DNA from: Tholera decimalis
Lineage: Eukaryota > Arthropoda > Insecta > Lepidoptera > Noctuidae
Assembly (NCBI GenBank): GCA_943138885.2
Contig: OW964562.2
Location: 20,163,839 to 20,227,838, forward strand
Direction: 5' to 3'
Length of the DNA stretch: 64,000 nucleotides
Made by a program: the position numbers and the translations under genes. The notes under the pieces were generated by a model. The model was not told the DNA's origin. It did not search any database and saw only the letters and a list, made by a program, of their open reading frames with translations. Each line of letters opens with the position of its first letter. The stretch's first letter is position 1. Shown in pieces: positions 23,245-33,640 of this stretch.

Positions 23245-23897
23245 AGGTACCTGTGCCTGATGGGAAAGGAGGAAACGCCTGGGTGTCACCACTGCGAGGG
23301 TCGCCCTGAGGACACCGTGGAGCACACGGTGCAAGACTGCCCCGCCTGGGCAGAGCACCGACGTGTCCTCACGGTGACAATAGGCGGAGACCTCTCGCGC
23401 CCGGCCTTGGTCGAGGCCATGCTGCGGGGCGAGAGGGAGTGGGAAGCGGTCGCCTCCTTCTGCGAAGCAGTCATGCTTCCGAAGGAGGAGGCGGGCCGCG
23501 TGAGGGAGAGGATGGCGTCCTCCCTCCAGCCCAGCCGTAGTGGTAGACGCCCACGGCGTCGGACGCCGGCCGACGATCTCCGGCCACCGTAGGCGCGGGC
23601 ATGCGGACAGCGAGTAAAGGGCAACTCGCTGCCCGACCATGGACCATGCCCGGGTCGACGGCGCGTCGTGTTCCACGCGCGCCTCAAAGAGCGTCAGCAA
23701 CATGACGAGGCCCCCTCTGCAGAGGGCCGAAGCCCGCCGGGGTCGTGGGACTCATCCCGTTACCGTGGCCCCGGTATGTAAAGGGTTATTGAAGGAACAC
23801 CGTGGATTTTAGTCAGTAAAAGTCTGACAGTCCCTCCCACCCTGCCCGGAGTGGGAGGACTTATTTGATAATTTTACCACGTTAAAAAAAAAAAAAA
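23245..23897 (+). pseudogene. R1-like LINE 3' end: C-terminal zinc motif, 3'UTR and poly(A)
   Basis: The frame ending at 23592 has CHHCEGRPEDTVEHTVQDC, a C-x2-C-x8-H-x4-C zinc motif, then IGGDLSRPALVEAMLRGE and an Arg-rich end. This is the tail that follows reverse transcriptase in R1-clade LINEs. The GC-rich 3'UTR ends with GTCTGACAGTCCC and GGAGTGGGAGGAC and a run of about 17 A. Everything upstream is missing (5' truncation). Similar 3'UTR pieces lie at 24595-24680, 33797-33990 and 46370-46640. Confidence 0.8.
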
Positions 23898-24594
23898 AAA
23901 AGTATATCCACTGACGCCATAGGTTTGCTTTTTCTGAGAATGTCCAAGGCTTGTGAGAACACTGTTGTTATTGATCAATAGGACGTATTAAAAATAGGAA
24001 ATGTGTTAACAGAGCACAAAACGGTTTTCTTCGCAATATTTCATATTACAGAGTAATCAGAACGGAAAGCGGTAGCAACGTGAGATGCATCGATGTTACT
24101 AGAGGCACGTACTCTAAACGTGCTAGATATAAAGGTCACTCACTATTCTCAAAATAATAGCAATTAATTAGATGAAGATACAGTGCAGCTTTATAATGCT
24201 TTAGAAGACTATAATTATTATGTATAATAGTCATAAGCAACAAAAAACACCAAAGCAAAATTACATTATTTTTCCACTGCCAACTCATTCGAAGCTAGAA
24301 ATTATTCCTTTTAGAAACCAAGTTACCGATACATCAGGCGTCAAGTGTGATCATCAGGATGTTTGTGAGGTACTAATTAATGTGGGCCTTTATCTATGCA
24401 GTTTAATCGCGTGGGCTTTCGGCACGAAATTTTTGAAGTGGGTCTCGTTTAGCTTAGGCTAAACGAGACCCACTTTTCGATATCCGGTGATTTTTAAATC
24501 GGTCTGAAATTTTACGCTGATTCTGTAGAGAAATAAGTTCTCTGCATCATCTCCATCTAAATTTTAACTAACCCAGCCTTTTCCCACCTAAGTA
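23898..24594. other. Unassigned spacer with hairpin
   Basis: No gene signal. The arms 24436-24453 and 24458-24475 are exact 18-bp inverted repeats of AAGTGGGTCTCGTTTAGC with a 4-base loop. Confidence 0.5.
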
Positions 24595-24900
24595 AGGGTC
24601 AGCTTTCACTCTAATCAGGCTACTCAGCTCAGGGACCCAGAGCAGAAGAAGTCATTCGATGATATTCCCACCCAAAAAAAAAAGCCCATCTGATCTCCAT
24701 TATCTAGTCCTCAGCGTATCCTTAGCGAGACTGGTATCAGATTTTCTGTCAGCTGACATAGACATAAAGGGTAGTCACCAGTTTTGGCTGTCAAAAATTA
24801 CAAATTTTATGATAGCCGGGACTAACGTCTGAAAGTGCTTGCCGAGGCACGGAGGACTCTCTATACAATAAGATGATCACACTTCCACGGATCCTGTTGC
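24595..24900. repeat. LINE 3'UTR scrap plus 5S-like repeat
   Basis: GAGCAGAAGAAGTCA...ATTCCCACCCAAAAAAAAAA resembles the 3'UTR tail at 46370-46440 (reverse). CTGGTATCAGATTTTCTGTC, ATAGCCGGGACTAACGTCTG and CCGAGGCACGGA match the reverse-oriented 5S-like repeats at 17460 and 33145. Confidence 0.6.
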
Positions 24901-25022
24901 TTGCTGAGAAGCAAGCGGAGCATAACCTGGAAAATTGACCTATACGGTTCTTCTTATTTTGTCATTAGTTCTTATTCTATGCATATAAAATGTAAATATA
25001 AAAATATTTTTTTTATTTTCAG

Positions 25023-25152
25023 GTTAGGTAGAAGAAAGGCGTTATTCGAAAAAAGGAAACGAATAAGTGATTACGCTTTAGTAATGGGAATGTTTGGTAT
25101 TATAATTATGGTTATAGAAAATGAACTTTCAAGTGCTGGTGTATATACTAAG
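25023..25152 (+). CDS. SK: SK channel exon 2 (pre-S1 and S1)
   Basis: It codes for residues 69-112, ending GVYTK at the donor GTAATG (25153). The basic linker RRKALFEKRKRISD is followed by S1 (about 86-104: YALVMGMFGIIIMVIENEL), which is near-identical to other animal SK channels. It starts with the single base that completes Arg69. Confidence 0.96.
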
Positions 25153-25230
25153 GTAATGTAACATTTGAGATTATAAATTAATTGTGCCTTATAATTCACT
25201 TGACGTTAATGTGTTGCTGTTTCATTCCAG

Positions 25231-25326
25231 GCGTCAATATATTCGCAGGCGTTGAAGACGCTTATATCAATGTCGACTGTGATTTTACTTGGCCTAATCG
25301 TCGCGTATCACGCTTTAGAAGTACAG
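25231..25326 (+). CDS. SK: SK channel exon 3 (S2)
   Basis: 32 codons (residues 113-144) with both ends in phase 0. The acceptor is TTTCATTCCAG and the donor GTAACA. S2 covers about 120-142 (LKTLISMSTVILLGLIVAYH). The intron before it is only 78 nt. Confidence 0.96.
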
Positions 25327-25580
25327 GTAACAAATTCAACTTAATAAACTTTGCCTAAAAGATTCTGAGACGGAAACTTTCTTAATTAATTTCCGTCTCC
25401 TTAATGCAGTGGATCAATAAAGCAATATCACGGCACTCCTTGCAAACCTTGCGATTTTTATTAAGAAATTTAAGAAGTTTGAACTTTGAACACATGCGTT
25501 TTCAAATATTTATTAATTTTGTAAAAACTTCATTAATATCTTGTGCGTGTTTTGCTTAGTTATATTTTATTGTTTTCCAG

Positions 25581-25754
25581 TTATTTATGATAGACAACTG
25601 CGCTGACGACTGGCGGATAGCAATGACGTGGCAGCGAATAGCACAAATTGGCCTCGAGCTCGCTATTTGCGCCGTGCACCCTATCCCCGGACAATATACT
25701 TTTACTTGGACCACAAAACTTGCGAACAAAGGAGGTGTCATAGGCGTAGAAGTA
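25581..25754 (+). CDS. SK: SK channel exon 4 (S2-S3 linker, S3 and the S3-S4 loop)
   Basis: 58 codons (residues 145-202). It begins LFMIDNCADDWRIAMTWQRI, runs through S3 to CAVHPIPG, then the extracellular S3-S4 loop (TWTTKLANKGG...). In vertebrate SK channels the toxin apamin contacts the S3-S4 region and the outer pore. The donor is GTAAGT. Confidence 0.96.
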
Positions 25755-27093
25755 GTAAGTACAAATTCTCTTATATTTACTTATATTTCGTATACTCTAG
25801 GTATTTAGATGTCACTATCATTCAAGCATTTTGGTCTCTTTATGTAGTCTATCAACTTTTAAGTATTTTTTGAAAAGCTTGATTCAAGTATGCTTTTTGT
25901 TTATTTAGAAGATTTCATAGTTAAAATTTATCTTGATGTAAGGCGTATTCCATTTACTTATCTCTAGACCAATTTAGAAAATTGTGCATGTTTGTTGGTA
26001 TATACAAGAAGATAAAACGACGAATGTGCTCTTAATCATAACATCATTTTTATTTATAAAGTTTTTGTACATACTAAATTCAGTTTTTTAATTATTATCT
26101 GGCAAGACTCAAACCTGTGCTATATTTGCGGACTGACGTTCATTTTTCAATTTTCTCTTTAGGGCACGATGTTTAAACAAATTCAGGTCTGTATCCTTGA
26201 GTTGAAGTGTTACCAAGTTTTAAGTGATGTTAGAGTCCTCGTCTTGAGCATGTATCCAATTTATGTTCTACCAGAACTCTGTTGTTTTTGTTGATGTGAA
26301 CTTAATAAATTGTTATAGTGATAGTGGATGGTACTTTTTTTTTTGTTTTATGCCTGAATTACACGAATCAAGTTCGTCTTCAAATCTTTCAAATTGAGTA
26401 ATAGTGAATCATTTTATGTTACGCACCATTTAATCAATTTTGTTGAACCATATAATATTTACCTAACATTGCATAATTGTTCATCATATATGTTCAGTAT
26501 TGTTTTAGTTGTATGCATGTAGGAATTAATGTAATTTACTAAAGAGATTTGGAATTCAGATTTTGATTATCATTATTTAAACTAAGAATATTATTTAGTA
26601 TATTTTTTTTATGAATGGCTGATGCAGCCACATTCATATAATCTTTTGTGAATATTTTGAGTGACTGCATTGTATTTAACAAAACTACACGATACCTGTG
26701 GGTAAAATATAACTGTAGATTGTACTAGTGATTTGAGGTTTTTATTGAACTAAGTTTATATATTGAACTAATTTTGATTGAATAAAAAATAAAAATAAGC
26801 AATGATTGGTTTACTTCGGTACCTGCCAACACATTTTATTCTTAATTTATGTTTTTATGTGCTAAATATAACACCACCTTGGCACAAAGCACTTAGTTAT
26901 ATTTGTTTTCACAAAATTACTACTGACATCACTTGAAATGTTTTCATTACGACTACTTCAAATGCTGTGTTATAATATTTTGTCATAAATGTACGAGTAT
27001 AATATTGTCACGTGCCTTAAGGTTGCCAATTCAGAATCCTCTTCACCTCCTACAAAATGTATTCCTACTAAGTGATTGCTTTTCTCATTCCAG
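25755..27093 (+). other. SK: SK intron 4
   Basis: 1339 nt, AT-rich, with no repeat family recognised. The acceptor is TTTTCTCATTCCAG. Confidence 0.8.
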
Positions 27094-27236
27094 GTTCCTT
27101 ATGATGTCACACTGTCTCTACCGATGTTCTTTCGACTCTACTTAATATGCAGGGTCATGTTACTTCACAGTAAATTATTCACAGATGCTTCATCAAGAAG
27201 TATAGGAGCTTTAAACAGAATTAATTTTAACACTAG
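27094..27236 (+). CDS. SK: SK channel exon 5 (S4 and S4-S5 linker)
   Basis: Residues 203-250. VPYDVTLSLPMFFRLYLICR covers S4, which has few arginines, as expected for voltage-insensitive SK channels. It is followed by HSKLFTDASSRSIGALNRIN. SK gating studies place calmodulin contacts in this linker. The donor GTAATT leaves phase 2 (AG|A, Arg250). Confidence 0.96.
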
Positions 27237-27435
27237 GTAATTATTAAAAGACTCACATTTCCAATATACATATTTTATGTATCATATCTATCATCATTTT
27301 TAAATGAGGCATTGGACTCAAAAATATATTTTATTGTATGCAGTTCTTGTTATTTGTTTTAATGACATTGTGAAATTTACAGTTTTTTTTTTCTTTGCTT
27401 TCCATGTTTTAATTACTTTCGTTACCTGTTCACAG

Positions 27436-27540
27436 ATTTGTCTTGAAGACACTTATGACAATTTGCCCAGGCACCGTGTTACTAGTATTTATGGTATCCC
27501 TGTGGATAATCGCAAGTTGGACGCTTCGGCAGTGCGAAAG
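27436..27540 (+). CDS. SK: SK channel exon 6 (S5)
   Basis: Residues 250-285. FVLKTLMTICPGTVLLVFMV then SLWIIASWTLRQCE, that is S5 and the start of the turret. The exon ends in phase 2 at a rather weak donor (GTTGGT). Reading on past it gives an open but intronic frame, so the splice site is supported by homology to the next exon. Confidence 0.95.
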
Positions 27541-28926
27541 GTTGGTATTGTTGTTATTTATGTGTTGTTGGTGACGTATCTTAATTTGCGTAATATTATG
27601 TGTTCAAAATCTTGGGTGGGGTATTCCAATCCTGTAATAGTATTTGGGAAGTTGATTTGTTCATTCAATTTGTTCCAAAATTTTACTTTCTCACCAAAAG
27701 TCGTCCCTAATTGTCTGTCAGTATCTTCGCTTCCATCGTATAGTTTGATGTCCACATTATTTGTTTGACACTCAAGTTATCAAGTTTTAAATTCACCGGT
27801 GTACTGCCTATGTGGGCATGCCAATGCTTTTGTACTGTGGCGTTGTAAATATGTTTATTTTTGCTTCTTATACCCACTGTGTTTTTGTTTTCAATGTCTA
27901 CGTTAATTTTTTTACGGAGAGTTAATGTAGCGAAGCTAGGTTCATGATCATCACAAAAATACAAGAGTTTGACTTTGACTATTTTCGCAAAATGTAGCTT
28001 TTGTAAGAAGTATTGAGAACACAAGTGCTGTAATTTATATTTTGTTAGTTGATGTGTTAGATGTAGTGGATGAATCAAAACGTTGTTAAGAGGATGCTTA
28101 TTGTGATATAGTAGAATCAAATTCAACTGACAACATTGAATCACTATTACTGCACAATAAGACTTTTAATATAGATTCTGTGGATCTATATTACGTCTTA
28201 GACAAAGCAGCATAAAAATCACAGCACAGCTTACCACAATAAATGATATTGCAGATATCCAACACAAACAAAAATTGAACAAATAATAAGACTTTTATCA
28301 CGCACAAAATGGCTCTAGGTTACAACACAGTAAATGTTAGATAAAGCTTCTGACTTACCATCAACATGCACAGAACCATTTTACTTTATCATTATCATGC
28401 ATCAAACAAGTTACCTCTTCTTCCCGATTGAAGCAAGTTGCTTGTAACTCTATCAGTTTTACGTGTTTTCCTTCTCTCTTCTCGCCAATCTATCTACTAA
28501 ATGTTTATCTGTGTTATCATGATCTTCACCTAAGGTTTAAAATTTAATTCACGCATGGCTACAAGTATAATTATTTGGTATTCAACCCAGATATATGTTT
28601 AGAATGCACGTTGTATTTAAAAATCTTTATATTCGGTATTAGAACGTACAATGTCTGTGTAGTAAGAAAGTTTTGTTTTTCCATAGGCATGACAAAATTT
28701 TCTTTTGTGTATTAGGACTTCTTTATCACATTAATGTTTATCAAAATTAAAATTGATTCCCTAAATTTAAATAGACGTGTCTTTTCCATTAATTTTGCCA
28801 CAAAATCTTTGCTTAGAGGTTCCTGTTTAAATTATACATTATATGTATCTTTGAAATTGAACTTATATTGACTTTAGTAGAAACAACCGGTTATCTGTGG
28901 TTCTTGTCGGGCATTTTGGCTCTCAG
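27541..28926 (+). other. SK: SK intron 6
   Basis: 1386 nt, AT-rich. The minus-strand frame 27707-28144 has no recognisable domain. Confidence 0.75.
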
Positions 28927-29062
28927 GTTCCACGATGAAGACCATGCCAATTTGCTAAACTCAATGTGGCTGACAGCTATAACGTTCCTCTGTGTTGGCT
29001 ACGGTGATATAGTCCCCAACACTTACTGCGGCCGTGGCATTACCCTCACCTGCGGTATGGTG
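28927..29062 (+). CDS. SK: SK channel exon 7a (pore loop, GYGD filter), alternative to 7b
   Basis: 136 nt (1 + 45 codons), residues 285-330. FHDEDHANLLNSMWL is the turret and pore helix, then TFLCVGYGDIVPNTYCGRG is the selectivity filter and outer vestibule. The end, ITLTCGMV, starts S6. The acceptor is TTTTGGCTCTCAG and the donor GTATGT. A second exon with the same length, phase and layout follows 460 nt downstream. The canonical GYGD makes this the likely standard K+ pore. Confidence 0.97.
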
Positions 29063-29522
29063 GTATGTATAAAAACATAGTAGGATACTTTGGGTTGGTT
29101 TGTCAATTTTTACATCTTTCATACGTTTTATGTGGCTAGGAGTGAACTGTACTAGGCATCGCAAGCTTTGCGACAGTTTTTACTATGGATAAATTACAAA
29201 ACCTTGCTTTGTCTAGGTGGCACTATATTAGGTCGGTAAAGGTGAGCCATTTTATGTGTTGTTAATAACGTCACAATATGTTTGAAGCAATTTCACAGTT
29301 CAATTTTAATCAAAGTCAAACTCTTCAATTCCACACGGATTCCCCCTCTCTTTTCTTTTGTTTCATCTCTTTCTACATTTAAGCCACTGCGCGTGTAGGG
29401 ATTGGCTTGCGTGCGATGAATCAGTAGGTAGGGTTTGTGAATGAACACTTCTTTATCGAACGCGTCGAACTTTAGGATAGACAGGTCAATGAGTAAAGCG
29501 TTGAAATTTATTAACCATTCAG

Positions 29523-29658
29523 GTTTCACGACGAAGAACACGCTAACCTACTGAATGCGATGTGGCTTATTGCGATTACCTTTCTCTCCGTCGGTTTTGG
29601 TGACATAGTGCCAAACACATATTGCGGCAGAGGTATTGCTGTTAGCACCGGCATTATG
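29523..29658 (+). CDS. SK: SK channel exon 7b (duplicate pore loop, GFGD filter)
   Basis: 136 nt, same phases as 7a. It reads FHDEEHANLLNAMWL then ITFLSVGFGDIVPNTYCGRG and IAVSTGIM. It differs from 7a at 11 of 45 residues, including Tyr310 to Phe in the filter, Cys307 to Ser and Thr301 to Ile. The acceptor TTAACCATTCAG and donor GTAAGT are intact and there is no stop, so it looks functional. Using 7a and 7b together would shift the frame (136 is not a multiple of 3), so they should be mutually exclusive. The LS.G and TGIM residues resemble vertebrate SK more than 7a does. Confidence 0.95.
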
Positions 29659-31054
29659 GTAAGTTCCTTACAAACAAACTTATGACTGTATGTGTTGACT
29701 GACACGATTTTACCAAGTTTATAATTACAGCATTTATACGAATTATTATGATAATATTTTTGAATGTTGATGTGCGCCAAATCACGCCAACAAAACACTG
29801 TTGGAATGCTTTCGCCATAATACAATGTTTGGAATTTGTTTGATGTGGAAGTCAGTCAACACAATGTTTCAATGTACCAAACAATTCACACACCACACTA
29901 AAATGCTTCACACTCTCGAGAACTTACGCTAAATCACAACTTTGTCGCTGTATTCTATGTTATAAATATTTATAAAGTATATTGATGTTCACAGATCTGT
30001 AACACAAACTGTTTATGTTGAAATATTGTGAATGCAGTATTATATCTATGTACACACACCTGTATTATGTCACTACTTCTGTAACACTCAGTATACACAA
30101 TATTTTGAATATAGGGTTACTATCGTATAATTTTATTCGTAGTTCTTGCAGGCAACAGCATTATTTGGAATACCTATATCAATAATATAAGTACGGTTTC
30201 AATATTTTTTTAAATAAACTTACGTCCATTTCCCTGTTAAAGCCAGCTATTAGAAATTATATAATTTGTAGTATGGAATGCTTCATTTCTCCTAACTTAC
30301 TATTTCTAGCTCTCTCTTCACTTAAATATTTCACTGGATTGCACAATACGTTTGTTTTTAAAATGGCTCACTTTTCCTAACATTATTTTAATACAGAAGT
30401 GTACAGTAAACCTTAATGCACCTAAAATAGTGTTTGTGTAAATGTTGATCAAGTTAAAGAGATACTATTAGATGTTCTTAATGTTAAAATGGAAGTAAAC
30501 GTCGAATTTATTCAGTCTTGTGCACCTATTAGATGGAAATGCACTCAAATTAACTGTCGTGTTTGATGACAACTTGTTAATTGTTGTAAACAAATTGAAA
30601 TTACAATAAAAGAAGGAAGCCAATGACTTAATGAAATTATCACATTAAACATTTCGATAGGTAAGACATTTCCTTCTTTTATTATATTTGCATAGTGTTT
30701 CTGCATTTTAGCACAAAAGGTTTGAATAATCTTAAGTAAAATGAATAAATAATACCAACCGAGATATAAATAGTATTTTTTAAATATTAATGCTGTCGAT
30801 GAGGGTAACTGAGACAATAGTGCGCGGTCATTTCGCGTCGTCTTTATGATGACAGTCTTATTGTGTCTGGTATCCTTAATAAAAAATAATTTATAATAAC
30901 AATAATTAATAATTAATCTAAAGGATAGCACATAGCTGAAAAATTATAGTTTATTTTTGATTTTTAGCCTTCAAACTTGCATTATTGGAATGAAAAATTC
31001 TTGAATGCTTCTACACGTTCGCTTGCATTTTACATTAAGGTATTCACTTAACAG
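29659..31054 (+). other. SK: SK intron between the exon 7 and exon 8 pairs
   Basis: 1396 nt, AT-rich. No repeat family or third pore exon was seen. Confidence 0.75.
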
Positions 31055-31165
31055 GGAGCTGGATGCACAGCGTTATTAGTCGCGGTTGTTTCAAGAAAAT
31101 TAGAATTAACTAGAGCCGAGAAGCACGTTCATAACTTCATGATGGACACACAACTTACTAAAAGA
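31055..31165 (+). CDS. SK: SK channel exon 8a (S6 and start of calmodulin-binding domain), alternative to 8b
   Basis: 37 codons in phase 0 (residues 331-367). GAGCTALLVAVVSRKLEL is S6 and its cytoplasmic end, then TRAEKHVHNFMMDTQLTKR is the first helix that binds constitutive calmodulin. The sequence is the conserved animal SK version. The acceptor is TTCACTTAACAG and the donor GTAAGT. Confidence 0.96.
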
Positions 31166-31219
31166 GTAAGTATTGCTGTGATATAAGTTCATCACAATTA
31201 TTGTTAATCTAATTAACAG

Positions 31220-31330
31220 GGGGCGGGATGTACAGCATTATTAGTGACCGTTGCTTCGAGAAAATTAGAATTAACTAGAGCGGAGAAACATGTCCATAAC
31301 TTCATGATGGAAACCCAGCTAACAAAAAAG
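31220..31330 (+). CDS. SK: SK channel exon 8b (duplicate S6/calmodulin-binding exon)
   Basis: 37 codons in phase 0, differing from 8a at four residues: Ala340Thr and Val342Ala in S6, Asp361Glu and Arg367Lys in the calmodulin-binding start. Most DNA changes are silent, which suggests purifying selection. The acceptor TAATTAACAG and donor GTAAGG are intact. Only 54 nt separate it from 8a, less than a typical minimum intron, so 8a and 8b probably cannot be spliced to each other. Confidence 0.94.
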
Positions 31331-31711
31331 GTAAGGTGACTGTTATTTAAGTAACAGTTTAAGGAGACTATGAAGGTAAGATTTACCCGCTAGGTTATGC
31401 TAAAGAAAATAATATTAAACGATAATGATACTAATCTGCTTGAAATTGATGCTTGATACAGTGAGTAACACACATTAGATGAACCTAAAGGTTACACAAA
31501 AGAAGCGACACTTCGCTAGATACTAAATAAACTTAACTAATAAATAAATGGAAATTAAGTAATAATGTTGAATAATAACTTTGAGCTAACAAATAGCTTG
31601 AACCACAGAATGCTTAAAATATTGGACACCATTGTGTTGTCATTCTTGATATGTTTGGTAATATTGAGAAGGATTAATGAATTGACTGATTGAATAAATG
31701 GATACTTACAG

Positions 31712-31839
31712 CTGAAAAATGCAGCTGCCAACGTGCTTCGGGAGACATGGTTAATATACAAACACACGAGACTCGTGAAACGAGTACATCCTGGAAGAGT
31801 GAGAACTCATCAAAGAAAGTTTTTGTTAGCTATTTATGC
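31712..31839 (+). CDS. SK: SK channel exon 9 (calmodulin-binding domain)
   Basis: Residues 368-410. LKNAAANVLRETWLIYKHTR followed by LVKRVHPGRVRTHQRKFLLA. This is the core of the CaMBD helix hairpin. It ends TATGC|GTAAGT in phase 2. Confidence 0.96.
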
Positions 31840-32160
31840 GTAAGTATTGTTATTATAATAATATTAACCGACCAATCGTTCATTTAGTACTACTTAGTAT
31901 TAATAAACCTAACATACCTACCTATATAGTCAAAATAAAATAAGGGATAGTTCTTATTTTTAAGATTTGGGTAAATTTATTAACTTAAATGCATATTTAA
32001 GTGGCTGATACTTATGAGACGTTATTGTTGAGTGTTGATAAATATGCATTCAAGTTAATGAATTAACTCAAATGTTAAAAAGAAGCAGTGGCCCTTATTT
32101 TGTTTTGACTAGTATATAAGACTGGTAGTATAATGTTTCTATTCGCTTGCATATGTAAGC

Positions 32161-33014
32161 TATAGTGCGCTCGGAACTATTTGGCCGCGCCTTAGGTGGC
32201 GACAGGGGCGAGGGGGCGGGTTGCCTACTACTCGCAACGCACATGAGATTAGACAGTGATGACCAATCTCTATAAATTCTATATAAATTCCAGGCTCCGA
32301 CGAAGATTCCCAACATTTTTGGACATTGTGACTTACGTAAGTTTCGTCCAAAAAGAATATATTTCGTTTGTCTTCTCTGAATTTTCTTATGGCCCTCAAA
32401 TATTTCACTCGCCATTTAACAATGTTTGGTCTCTCTATTAAAAGGGATCTCTTCGATTTACATTTTTTAAAAGGATATCCCAGTTTGTGTAAAAGTTCTC
32501 TTAAAAAAAGTTAATCCGCAATCTAAAATATTATCCTCTTTTAACACAGCATTTAGTTTTCGTAGACTTGGAAAAACAAAATCATCAACTTGTTTGTTCT
32601 TTTTTATTTCTTTTGGTCTCCGCTGAGAACTAAATTTTGCTTCCCTTATATTTTGCAAGGAAGTTTTACTTTCAGCAATCACTCACCTTACACTTCGTTC
32701 TAATATCCCTGTTGCTTCTGCTACTAATTTATGTAAATTCGCATCAGTTTTATATTCTAAACTATTGACATCGGCTTTCAGTTCTTTAAAAAAGTATGCA
32801 CTTTAAATATTGTTTCCTTAGATTGTCTTTGTCAGCGGACTCATCTCGCTATTGAAATCTCATGTGCGTTTTGTCTAAACTATTCGGAACTTTTAACGCG
32901 TGTTGTCGTCGTGAAGTATGGCGCCTCACTGAGTAATGACAGCAAGCGCCCCTGCCTCTCCGTCCCACCGCTCACATACCTAAGGCGCGGCCAACTAGTT
33001 CCGCGCGCACTATA
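32161..33014 (-). mobile_element. Tc1/mariner-superfamily element with degraded transposase
   Basis: Terminal inverted repeats of about 38 bp start TATAGTGCGCTCGGAACTAT at the left. The right end, reversed, reads TATAGTGCGCGCGGAACTAG; both continue TTGGCCGCGCCTTAGG. A TA target duplication fits. On the minus strand CKSKRSLLIERPNIVKWRVK, then YLRAIRKFREDKRNIFFLDE and TYV is the region around the first catalytic Asp of IS630/Tc1-type DDE transposases. The frame at 32467-32682 is an upstream piece. The catalytic core beyond LDETYV is missing. At 854 bp it is an internally deleted, dead copy. Confidence 0.8.
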
Positions 33015-33144
33015 CTACAGTGACGCTTCTTCGCAAAAAACTATTCATCGTCTGCTTAGTTTTTTTCCGACTACGAGTATGTTAGGTTCGGCTTCCAGTC
33101 TAACCGGATGCAGCTAAGTACTAGTATTTTCTATGGATTGACTG

Positions 33145-33640
33145 CCTATTTGACCTCCACAACCAAGTAGCTGGGTAGCACGATACTCCTTGGCAAGATT
33201 GGTAAGTATCAGATTTTTGACGTGACAACGTCTTATAATTCGATGAAGCTGGCTGCATGCACAAAAATACATGACTCATGCGGCGTTACCTTGCTCTGAG
33301 GCGTTCCATTTAAGGCTTGAAGTGCAAGCGAGAGCGCGGAACGAGCGACAAAGAGGCACAATCGGCCTCCGCGTTCGGCAGCGTTCGACATCTGTCTCTC
33401 TCCTACTTGAGTGAGTGACGTTGTCACGTTCAACTGTCGTCAGTAAACCGACTTTACAGACAACCAATTTTTGGCTTCTGACCACTCGTTACGACGTCTA
33501 AATATGTACAAGAGATAGCCGGGACGAACAGGTTAACGTGCTTTTCAAGACTTGGAGTAATCTTGATACACTAAGATGGTCACCCATCCAAGGATCGACC
33601 TCGGCAAGCGTTGCTTAACCATGAAGATAGACCCCTTGGC
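33145..33640 (-). repeat. 5S-like lepidopteran repeat, longest copy
   Basis: CCTCCACAACCAAGTAGCTG, GCAAGATTGGTAAGTATCAG, GATAGCCGGGACGAACAGG, then GGTCACCCATCCAAGGATCG and ACCTCGGCAAGCGTTGCTTA. The last two blocks are the reverse complement of the 5S rRNA internal-promoter stretch. A GC-richer insert at about 33240-33470 has no named identity. Confidence 0.65.

Larger units (their letters stand above)
9818..25022 (+). other. SK: SK intron 1 (15.2 kb, filled with transposable elements)
   Basis: The donor is GTTAGT at 9818 and the acceptor is the TTTTATTTTCAG ending at 25022. The phase matches (2 + 1). It contains the repeats listed separately. No additional SK-like exon was seen inside it. 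Confidence 0.8.

Noticed and set aside
27304..27768. 154-codon frame over SK exon 6
   Set aside because: Only 27436-27540 is conserved SK sequence. The flanks are intron read through on either side.
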